A DNA stretch of 64,000 nucleotides from Spirochaetales bacterium (GTDB lineage Bacteria; Spirochaetota; Spirochaetia; SZUA-6; RPPD01). The notes beneath the pieces are model-generated. The model was not told the origin of the DNA. It searched no databases and saw only the letters and a program-made list of their open reading frames with translations. The translations under genes were made by a program, and so were the position numbers. Shown piece by piece: positions 38,101 to 45,081 of the stretch; the first letter of the stretch is position 1; each line of letters begins with the position of its first letter. The stretch spans positions 28,719 through 92,718 of the forward strand of contig JAFGSW010000021.1 in NCBI GenBank assembly GCA_016934415.1. The letters are read 5' to 3'.

Positions 38101-39528
38101 CCCGCGTTCGTACGTCAGGCTGCCGTCGAGGGTGATGGAATTGTCGCTCACCGGCAGATCCAGGGCCGATGCGACGGCGAAGCGCAGTTCACCCTGACGG
38201 GGGAACACGTCGAGGATGAACGACCGGAAGCCGGCCGAGCCGATTCTCACTTTTTCGCCGGTCAAGGTGACCGAGTTGTCGCTCCGCTCGACGGTGAGAT
38301 CGGCATTGAGGTCCTCGCCGATGGCCGTTTTTACGTCGGTCAGCCTGAGCCTGCCCTCCGGGAGGATCGTTTTATAGATGACGTCGCCCGAGAACTCGAT
38401 CCGGCCGACGGCCGAGGAGATCGTGACGGGATCGAATTCGATCCTGTCTTCCGTGCCCCTGATCCGCGAATGGAGGCGCACGGCGACCGGAGAGACGCTT
38501 TCGGACAGGAGTCCGTCTAATGTCAGGGAAAAGTCGAGATCATTGCGCGGCACCTCATAGCGGAGGGAACCGTCGGCCGAAATGCGGGAAGAGAGCACCG
38601 GACGGAGGTCATGCAGCTTGTCCGTGAAGGCGATAAGATTCTGCGGCGCCAGGTCTTCGGCCAGAAAACTGGCGGACAGCACCTCGCGGTCGAGCGAGTA
38701 CCTGACCGACAGGTCGAGCGGCGACCGATCCTGGACCTTGGTGATATCGAGCGTTCTGTCCTTCAGACCGATGTGAAACTGCTGCTCCTTGAGAATGACG
38801 TCGCCCGCCTTGAACGATTCCACCCGGAAATCGGCGTCGAGCAGCGAAAAATCCTTGGTGACCCTGCCCTGCATGTCCAGGTTCGTGGTGAGGTCGGGCC
38901 CGCGAGCCGCGACCGCCGTACCGGCCTCGCCGCGAGCGTGGAAAACGAAACGCAGAAACGAATCCTCCGTTTGCACGGAGGCGAAGAGATTGCGGAAGGC
39001 GTATTTGGCCTCGCCGTCCGTGTAGACGAGACTGACATTGCGTCCGGAAAGGGAAAATCTGTTCGAAAGCCGATATTCCTGGTTTGAATCGCCGAAGATG
39101 CTCTCGAGGAAAACGATGAGGGCGCTGTCTTTTTTTGCGTCGAAGGCGGCCTGCCCGTCTTCGATTTCGATTGTGACGATCGCCCGGAGCTTGTCGCGCT
39201 CGAAAAAAAGCGACAATAGGTCGTAATGCAGCCTGATTTTTTTTACCGCCAGTATCACGCGTTTCTCTGCGTCGCATGAGGAGATCGTGAGATCTCGAAT
39301 TTCTATGGATTGGAAGAACGCGGGCGAAATCCTGCGATACGCAATATCGTACCCTGTGCGCTCACGAAATGATGCGAGTATATCTTCACGAAATGACCCC
39401 ATGGCGAGATGGGCGGCGCTGAACAACGCCACCATGCCTACGGCCAGCACTGTGAAGAGCGCGAGCGCGGAGAAAAGCACCTTTCCTTGAGCGGGCCGCG
39501 GCTTCGCCGTCCCGGCCTCACGTTTCAT
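35167..39528 (-). CDS. tamB: TamB-like translocation/assembly module (AsmA-like)
   Basis: Very long beta-rich protein, N-terminal TM, C-terminal DUF490-like region 'GDINFKGGDVYYFERSFMIREGSLSLKETQLDFNPLLNLKAE'; next to bamA. Confidence 0.85.
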   Translation of the reverse strand: MKREAGTAKPRPAQGKVLFSALALFTVLAVGMVALFSAAHLAMGSFREDILASFRERTGYDIAYRRISPAFFQSIEIRDLTISSCDAEKRVILAVKKIRLHYDLLSLFFERDKLRAIVTIEIEDGQAAFDAKKDSALIVFLESIFGDSNQEYRLSNRFSLSGRNVSLVYTDGEAKYAFRNLFASVQTEDSFLRFVFHARGEAGTAVAARGPDLTTNLDMQGRVTKDFSLLDADFRVESFKAGDVILKEQQFHIGLKDRTLDITKVQDRSPLDLSVRYSLDREVLSASFLAEDLAPQNLIAFTDKLHDLRPVLSSRISADGSLRYEVPRNDLDFSLTLDGLLSESVSPVAVRLHSRIRGTEDRIEFDPVTISSAVGRIEFSGDVIYKTILPEGRLRLTDVKTAIGEDLNADLTVERSDNSVTLTGEKVRIGSAGFRSFILDVFPRQGELRFAVASALDLPVSDNSITLDGSLTYERGYRLAIDGAFTSVPLNFPYRAFTKADRFSETLDRDLQTVLWSAPFSFSTDFNSYRFTAPDISVKDVRNSTNRLAFDVEASDDELKISPLRGSWAGYALAGDIDFRWRKKAGFDFTAGVSVNKEKYAFDGRYIPGAGIMMSGSYGFSLMLVPQSAGGQYLALRVASLPVPLPGHKVFATLDWIGTLSPSGDLALVSRRTFVTGIPRLIPGMENASADIRFSLSGGRMQIAELSYRDKISSLSGNGSFDLRLSPEPRADGWLYLEDENRVENYTAVANLSPGSGDLTLYFKNSPLEHWGDLALHGNASGVLTLHGPLSAPAVDLSAALGNGRLNGEPVTLKADVSLREDGITLKSLEGSYARTLTVLSGDGTFDLRAGTLNLRASVSAGNHPVRADVSLQTYIADFRTNEPLAAILDKNVHGAFSVVNRDAKEGELHEWSLRFFLDHNGFNVSGGPDEVLMGQMKRDGAFHFDLAAPFPLQGHFEGRLADNRIEARADGVVLLLPAINELVNTPFFVIRDGIARGNLTISGPAVDPDFFGVLTVDGMAASSLALADPVGPLSSVLEINEKKAVFRQADTKVGNCPVSVFAEMIVDHWNISRLTTRFAIDDPLGAHLTLPLDILAFDGYVTTPALILTADQSGVSIDGSLFVQKSDVVLGSSKPGKNAEASDSNLVVDLDLQTGKQVEFYWPAREFPILRMVSEPGAGITVKYNQLKDEFSLDGDINFKGGDVYYFERSFMIREGSLSLKETQLDFNPLLNLKAERIVRYNDQDVKITMSVPNQHLKDFAPVFDSDPPLPITERYLALGGVIQNTSASNSDEYLTSIVSDIGGDVLTQLVLLHPLEQKMKRLLNLDGFSIRTQFITNLILDTVFNSEENLAPDTAISMGRYLNNTEISFQKYLDERNNLFFETIVRIRTDLTRSSETGAGQTFGNVNVESEFSLELTTPFFLTIKWSITPEHWETFFLPDNKITFKWGMSF

Positions 39529-39851
39529 CACGTCTTTTTCCCTTATTGTCCCGGGTCCTCCCCGGCGACGGTTCTCCGTATGATTCCCGGAGTCTCCCCG
39601 CACCGCCTTCCGTTTTCGGCGTCACCGGGCGGAAAAGGCGGCTGGGCGGCTCCTCTATTGAATTAATATATCATACCCCGTCTCAAATTTATAGTATATC
39701 GCATCGGTGAATGCAAAAATAAAAACCTGATGACAACCGCAATCTTCCCCGCCTTGTCGACGACCGGATTCCATCAATAAATGATCCGAAACGGCCAATC
39801 GTTACAAAAAAGCGGGAAAAACGCGGGCGGGGTTGCCGCCAACAGGCGGGG

Positions 39852-39880
39852 TTGCCGGACGTTTGCGCGCGTGATATTGT
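39852..39880 (+). promoter_or_regulatory. Putative promoter TTGCCG / 17 nt / TATTGT for tmk
   Basis: Boxes at 39852-39857 and 39875-39880, just upstream of ATG 39894. Confidence 0.35.
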
Positions 39881-39893
39881 GACGCCATACGAC

Positions 39894-40535
39894 ATGGAAA
39901 CGAATCCGCAGCCCGTGCTTGAAAATTTCATCGTTCTTGAGGGGCTCGACGGGGCGGGCACCACCACCCAACTCACCCTCCTTGACCGGCTTCTCGGTGA
40001 AAAAGGAGTGCCGCACGAAGCGACCTTCGAGCCGACCGACGGTCCTGTGGGTGCATTCATCCGTTCGGTTCTCAAGAAGGAAAAAACCGTCCGGCCCGAG
40101 ACACTCGCGTATCTATTCGCCGCGGACCGCGAGGAACACGTTTCAAGCCCGACGCGCGGCATCCGGGCCGCGCTCGCGTCCGGCAAGCTCGTGCTGTGCG
40201 ACCGCTATCTGTTTTCGAGCCTCGCCTATCAATCGGTGTCGTCTGGTTTCGATTTCGTGCGCGGCCTCAACGAGCGGTTTCCGCTCCCCTCGCTTCTGGT
40301 GTACCTCGACACGCCCGTCTCGGTCTGCGCCGAACGGAGAAGCCGGAGGAGCGGGACGGAGCTCTTCGAACGGGACGATTTCCAGGAGCGGGTGGCGCGC
40401 TCGTATGAGCGGGCGTTCGGCTTGTACGCGCATTCGCCCATGCGCCTGGAGCGCATCGACGGGACGTATGCCGCAGAAAAAATCCGCGACCGGATATGGA
40501 ATCTCCTCGCTTCCCTGCCGATAGTGAAAAGGTGA
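39894..40535 (+). CDS. tmk: Thymidylate kinase
   Basis: 'NFIVLEGLDGAGTTTQLTLLDRLL', 'LCDRYLFSSLAYQS', 'LVYLDTPVSVCAERRSRR'. Confidence 0.93.
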   Translation: METNPQPVLENFIVLEGLDGAGTTTQLTLLDRLLGEKGVPHEATFEPTDGPVGAFIRSVLKKEKTVRPETLAYLFAADREEHVSSPTRGIRAALASGKLVLCDRYLFSSLAYQSVSSGFDFVRGLNERFPLPSLLVYLDTPVSVCAERRSRRSGTELFERDDFQERVARSYERAFGLYAHSPMRLERIDGTYAAEKIRDRIWNLLASLPIVKR

Positions 40536-41131
40536 AGAAATTTTCCCCCCTTGCCGCATCCGTTTTCCTCGCCATTGTCCTCGCTGCGCCGGTATCGGCC
40601 GACCGCATTCTTTATGCCGAGCAGTACTACCGTCTGTACCACCAGCATTTCTACCAGTACCCCGACGATTCCCTGGAAAACATTTTTTACCTGCAGCGGG
40701 CCCTTCATTCGGATTTCGCCAACCCCTTGTACGCCATCGCCCGGGTGAAGGACAAGAACGAGTACAGGCGTTACATGGATCTTTTTCGCATGCACGTCAA
40801 CTTGAAGATCATCGAGCAATACCTTCACATCGCGGCCAAATTCGACAAGTTTGAGGTGTATTTCTTCAATAAAGAGGGCCCCTGGAAGAACGCCATCCTC
40901 GACAGCCTCAATACCGCCGAATGGGCCTATCGCACCGCCCTCACCTTCTGGGATGAGGCGCAGCGCTGGTCCCGCGAGGCCTTTACCCGCCGCGGAGTGC
41001 ACCTGCCCGAGATACAGATGTGGGAAGACGAAAATCTTCGCATCGAAATCCGTGACCTCGACTACCGTCGCATCATCGAAGGGCACCTGGCGCGCCTGGC
41101 CCGGACCAGAGCGTACCTGGCCTCTCCATAA
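40532..41131 (+). CDS. Secreted hypothetical protein
   Basis: GTG start overlapping the tmk stop (GTGA); signal peptide 'VKKFSPLAASVFLAIVLAAPVSADR'. Confidence 0.75.
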   Translation: MKKFSPLAASVFLAIVLAAPVSADRILYAEQYYRLYHQHFYQYPDDSLENIFYLQRALHSDFANPLYAIARVKDKNEYRRYMDLFRMHVNLKIIEQYLHIAAKFDKFEVYFFNKEGPWKNAILDSLNTAEWAYRTALTFWDEAQRWSREAFTRRGVHLPEIQMWEDENLRIEIRDLDYRRIIEGHLARLARTRAYLASP

Positions 41132-41180
41132 AATTGAACGCTGAAACTGATATACGATTATGAAACTTCACTCCCACAAT

Positions 41181-41378
41181 AGAAAAGGACACGAAGCTCA
41201 CGAAGAGGACGATGCACACGAAGAAGGAAAAGCAAAGGATAAAAACATATGGCGCATTCAATTTCAATGGAACTGACAATGCAATAGATGCCTTTTTCCT
41301 TTTTCACTCCTTCGTGCTTTTCATTTTCTTCGTGTGCTCGATCGAGAGTACGTTGCGAAATTCGTGTCCTCTCTTGGC
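41181..41378. repeat. Two-armed inverted element, CACGAA subtype (element G)
   Basis: Left 'aggacacgaagctcacgaagaggacgatgcacacgaagaaggaaaag'; reverse complement of right 'agaggacacgaatttcgcaacgtactctcgatcgagcacacgaagaaaatgaaaagcacgaaggag'. Confidence 0.8.
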
Positions 41379-41449
41379 AAAAAAAAGACATGTCCAAAAA
41401 CTCTTGTCCCGCACCATACGGCTATCCTCTGCTCAATCATGGAAGGGGA

Positions 41450-41478
41450 TTGAAAATAACCCTCAAATAGAGTATCAT
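41450..41478 (+). promoter_or_regulatory. Putative sigma70 promoter TTGAAA / 17 nt / TATCAT
   Basis: Boxes at 41450-41455 and 41473-41478, upstream of ATG 41519. Confidence 0.5.
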
Positions 41479-41518
41479 CCGTTTTTCGGTATTTAAAATT
41501 CATCGATCTGGAGCAAAT

Positions 41519-41839
41519 ATGATTATTAAAAAAACCACGTCCGGGGATAACACCATCCTGGTGGAAATCGAAGGATCGCTCTCCGGCGACGAATCGGTGC
41601 ACGAGCTTGAAAACCTGCTCGCCGAGCTTGAAAAGAGCGCTCAACGCCATATCACGCTCAATTTTCTCAAAGTGCCCGCCATCAACTCCGCGAATCTGGG
41701 AAAACTCTTTTTATTTTTCAATAAGATACGCACCGAAGGCAGGACGCTCAGGATCAAGGGCTGCAGCGACACCCTCTATAAAACGTTCCAGCTGATCGAG
41801 ATGGAGAATCATATCCCCTACGAACGCGAGGCGCCCTGA
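41519..41839 (+). CDS. STAS-domain protein
   Basis: 'HITLNFLKVPAINSANLGKLFLFFNKIRTEGRTLRIKGCSDTLYKTFQLIEM'. Confidence 0.85.
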   Translation: MIIKKTTSGDNTILVEIEGSLSGDESVHELENLLAELEKSAQRHITLNFLKVPAINSANLGKLFLFFNKIRTEGRTLRIKGCSDTLYKTFQLIEMENHIPYEREAP

Positions 41840-41858
41840 GGGGGATCCAGCCGATCCG

Positions 41859-42764
41859 CTATCCGGTCGCCTCGAACCGCCCGCCGCCGTCCATGACGGG
41901 CGCCGTCACCCCCGTCTTTCCCCGTGCGGTCGCCAGGACCAGCATGACATCTCCGAACCCCATCCTCTTGGCCGCCGCGTCGATCCGATTCTTGATCCAC
42001 GCCGGCGCCGTTCCGACGGCCAAACCGCCCCAGGTGACGAGCCTGAGCACTTCCAAACCGGCGCGTTCCAAAAGCCGGGGCAGAGTCCGCTTCGAGAAAA
42101 GGAAGAGGTGGTCGGGAATGGCGCTGCGCCATAAAGAGCGGAACAGCCGCGCCTGCAGGCCTGCGATGTTGGGCGTGGTGATGATGGCGTACCCGTTCGG
42201 GGCGAGCACGCGCTTCACCTCCCGGAGGAACGAGTACGGATCGGGCACGTGCTCTATCAGGTGCGAAAAATGCACGAAGGAGAAAGACCCGTCCGGGAAA
42301 CCGGCTTCCTCCAGGGGACCGATGAAGACGGGTATCCGGCGCTTCGCCATCCCGTAGCGCGCCGATTCGGCGCAGATCTCGACGCCCTGGACGCGAAAGC
42401 CCAAATGCTGCATGACGTCGAGGAGCTTGCCGGTGGCGCAGCCGACGTCGAGGAAGGTCTTTCCCGGAACGTTTGTGAAGAAGGACTCGTCGAAGCCGAT
42501 GTCGCGCAGCCCCAGACGCATGAGCTCGAAAAAGTTGTCCTCGTTTTCGATTTCATAGTCGCAATACGCCTGCGCGTAGCGGCCCTTCAGGTCGTCGAAA
42601 ACGGGCTGCGGGTTCTGGTACACCAGGCCGCACCCGGCGCAGCGCACGAAAGAGCCCCCCGGGACGCTGAAATGGGGCCGGACGGCGGCGCCGCCGCAGA
42701 TCGGGCAGACGATGGTTATTCTTCTCTCCCGCTCGAAGGCGGCCGCGCTCGAATACGTTTTCAT
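41859..42764 (-). CDS. Class I SAM-dependent methyltransferase with N-terminal zinc ribbon
   Basis: 'CPICGG...CAGCGLVYQNPQP', 'FLDVGCATGKLLDVMQHLGFRVQGVEI', 'FSHLIEHVPDPYSFLREVKRVLAPNG'. Confidence 0.9.
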   Translation of the reverse strand: MKTYSSAAAFERERRITIVCPICGGAAVRPHFSVPGGSFVRCAGCGLVYQNPQPVFDDLKGRYAQAYCDYEIENEDNFFELMRLGLRDIGFDESFFTNVPGKTFLDVGCATGKLLDVMQHLGFRVQGVEICAESARYGMAKRRIPVFIGPLEEAGFPDGSFSFVHFSHLIEHVPDPYSFLREVKRVLAPNGYAIITTPNIAGLQARLFRSLWRSAIPDHLFLFSKRTLPRLLERAGLEVLRLVTWGGLAVGTAPAWIKNRIDAAAKRMGFGDVMLVLATARGKTGVTAPVMDGGGRFEATG

Positions 42765-42898
42765 CGCCGTTCTCTCCCCGCCGGGGTCGATGTGCTTTCC
42801 ACTCCCGGTACCATAAGTATCGACCGGTGCGTCCGAAACGGTGAGAAGGAAATCCTCACCGCCGATCCGGCGAAGGTAACGAACGCCGAAATTCCTCT

Positions 42899-43759
42899 TC
42901 ACGTCTTCCCCCCCCGCAACGTCACCAGCACGATTTCCGGCGGGCTTCCCACCCGCAGCGGGAGGATCGTCGTCCCCAGGCCGCGGGAAATAACGAGGGT
43001 TGTCTCCCGCACCTTGACCACGCCTCCCCGGAAGCGGGCGCCGTAGGACGAGGGAACAGAGGGCGACCAGCCGAACAGGTTCACCTGCCCGCCGTGGGTA
43101 TGGCCGGCAAGCTCGAGGTCGAGCCGCCCGTCCTTTTCCTTTTCCGCGAAATCGGGCTGGTGAACGAGCAGGATGACGAAATCGGAAGCCTTGGTGCCGG
43201 CCAGGGCCGGCGCCAGGTCGTAGCGCCACGTCCCCATCTCCCGCACCCCGCCCAGCCTGATCCTGCTCCCCGGGCGCTCGATCCAGAGGCCGCGGTCCTC
43301 GATCACGGTGACGCCGTTCGCGGACAACCGTTGCGCGATCTCCTCCTCCGCGCCCCGGTAATCGCCATTGCCCAACACTCCGTACGTTCCAAAGGGGGCC
43401 TTCAGGCCGCCCAGAATCCTGAAAAAAGCTTTCGCCTCCTCCGGCGGCACATCGACGTAGTCCCCGCCCAACAGAATCAGGTCCGGATGCAGGGCATTGG
43501 CCGTTGCCACCGCGCGCTCCGTGCGGCGTGCCGAAAAAAAGGGGCCGAAATGGAAATCGGAGAGAAAGGCGATGGTGAACCCGTCGAAGGCCGCGGGAAC
43601 GTCGGGATGCGGAAAATCGACGCGCGTGACCGTCAAACCGGCGGCTTCGACGAGTCCCCAGCAGAAAAACGCCGCCAGCGCCGTCAAGACCGCCGCGAGC
43701 GGGAGGATGACGATTTTTTTCAGTAATCGAACCTTCACTTTCAATGGAACGCCTTTCAT
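42899..43759 (-). CDS. Membrane-anchored metallophosphoesterase
   Basis: 'IAFLSDFHFGP', 'LILLGGDYVD', 'GVLGNGDYR', 'LAGHTHGGQVNLFG'. Confidence 0.93.
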   Translation of the reverse strand: MKGVPLKVKVRLLKKIVILPLAAVLTALAAFFCWGLVEAAGLTVTRVDFPHPDVPAAFDGFTIAFLSDFHFGPFFSARRTERAVATANALHPDLILLGGDYVDVPPEEAKAFFRILGGLKAPFGTYGVLGNGDYRGAEEEIAQRLSANGVTVIEDRGLWIERPGSRIRLGGVREMGTWRYDLAPALAGTKASDFVILLVHQPDFAEKEKDGRLDLELAGHTHGGQVNLFGWSPSVPSSYGARFRGGVVKVRETTLVISRGLGTTILPLRVGSPPEIVLVTLRGGKT

Positions 43760-43896
43760 CGTATTACCACGAACGGCGGCGCGGGTAAAGCGGCCGTGCG
43801 CTCAATGTGCAATCATGAGCCGAAGGCTCAGCCGCGGGCGCTGGGCGAAACGCGGCGTCCTCGGGTATAATGCGCGCATCGTGAAAGGAGCCGCGC

Positions 43897-44313
43897 ATGG
43901 TATACGGGAAAGAGTTGACCTTCTCCACCAAAGGCTTTTCGCAGGTGGCGGACATCACCGGGGAAGTGCAGTCGGCGGTGGCCGCCTCCTCGCTCGGCGC
44001 CGGGATCGCATCGGTCTTCGCGATCGGTTCAACCGCTTCGATTTCTACCATAGAATACGAGCCCGCCCTCGTCCGGGATCTCGAGGAGACGCTCGAGCGG
44101 TTCCTGCCCAGCACCATGCGCTCCCGGCATTCAGCCGCCTGGGGCGACGACAATGGATTCTCCCACCTCAGGGCCACGCTCATGGGGCCGGGGATCACCG
44201 TGCCGTTCCGCGACGGCGAGCTCATTCTCGGCACCTGGCAGCAGATCGTGCTCATCGATCACGACAACCGTCCGCGCACGCGCCGGGTGTACGTGCAGGT
44301 CGTGGGTGAGTGA
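43897..44313 (+). CDS. YjbQ/UPF0047 family protein
   Basis: 'GFSQVADITGEVQSAVAASSLGAGIASVFAIGSTASISTIEYEP', 'WGDDNGFSHLRATLMGPGITVPF'. Confidence 0.88.
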   Translation: MVYGKELTFSTKGFSQVADITGEVQSAVAASSLGAGIASVFAIGSTASISTIEYEPALVRDLEETLERFLPSTMRSRHSAAWGDDNGFSHLRATLMGPGITVPFRDGELILGTWQQIVLIDHDNRPRTRRVYVQVVGE

Positions 44314-44339
44314 TTGTTTGTGTGCTCGATGATCGACTT

Positions 44340-44571
44340 CCCGAAGAGAACCACGGATAACACGGATGGCACGGATGTACACGGATAGGGTGAAAGGATA
44401 AAACTACCGTCACAAATCAGGATGAGTGATTAGGACATGTGAAGGGAATAAACACTTTATTCAATGTGGATTCACTTTACGATGTTGCCTATATTTCCCT
44501 GAACTTTTTCCCTTTTTATCTGTGTTATCCGTCTTATCCATGTTCATCCGTGGTTCCCCCCTCTTTCAAGG
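44340..44571. repeat. Two-armed inverted CGGAT-unit element between convergent genes (element E)
   Basis: Left 'gaagagaaccacggataacacggatggcacggatgtacacggatagggtgaaagg'; right 'ttatctgtgttatccgtcttatccatgttcatccgtggttcccccctctttc'. Confidence 0.88.
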
Positions 44572-44588
44572 CAAGCCAACGGCAGGAC

Positions 44589-45050
44589 TCAGAGCCCCAG
44601 GCTCCCGCGCACATCAAGCAGTTCCTCGAGCGCTTTCTTCACCTTGGGATCTGAGAAGAGCTTCTCCTTGTCGAGGATGAGCCTGTCCAGATCGGAGACC
44701 GATCGCTCGAGCGCGATCACCGCGTCCTTTAATTCCCCGGGCACGGCCGCAGCTTCCAGCGGCCCGGACGAATCAGCCAGCTCCGGGATACCGCGTTCCG
44801 CCTCGTTCAACCGCGCGGCCAGGCCGCGCAGTCGGGCGCTGAGCTTCTCGACGCCGGCCGTGAGCGTTTCGGCGTCGGTCGCCCGTCCCGCCTCGTCGAT
44901 GAAATCGGAAAGCACGACCCGCTCGTTTTCAAGCACGCGTCTGTAATCGGCGTATCGGTTCGCGCAGCCGAAGACGCCGAGTCCGACGGCCAGAAGGGCG
45001 AATGACAAGACAAGCATGGCTCCGTATTTCATCGCCGTTTCCTTATGCAT
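44589..45050 (-). CDS. Lipoprotein, helical
   Basis: 'MKYGAMLVLSFALLAVGLGVFGCANRY' lipobox; follows the cyclase on the same strand. Confidence 0.7.
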   Translation of the reverse strand: MHKETAMKYGAMLVLSFALLAVGLGVFGCANRYADYRRVLENERVVLSDFIDEAGRATDAETLTAGVEKLSARLRGLAARLNEAERGIPELADSSGPLEAAAVPGELKDAVIALERSVSDLDRLILDKEKLFSDPKVKKALEELLDVRGSLGL

Positions 45051-45081
45051 GGTATACAGCCCGGGCCGACGTTCTCAGGGC

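Noticed and set aside
39826-39857. Short direct repeat 'ggcggggttgccg' upstream of tmk
   Set aside because: Two copies only, short and GC-rich; no further support.
6849-44571. CRISPR array
   Set aside because: Units are too short, degenerate and closely spaced, arms are inverted, there are no spacers and no cas genes.
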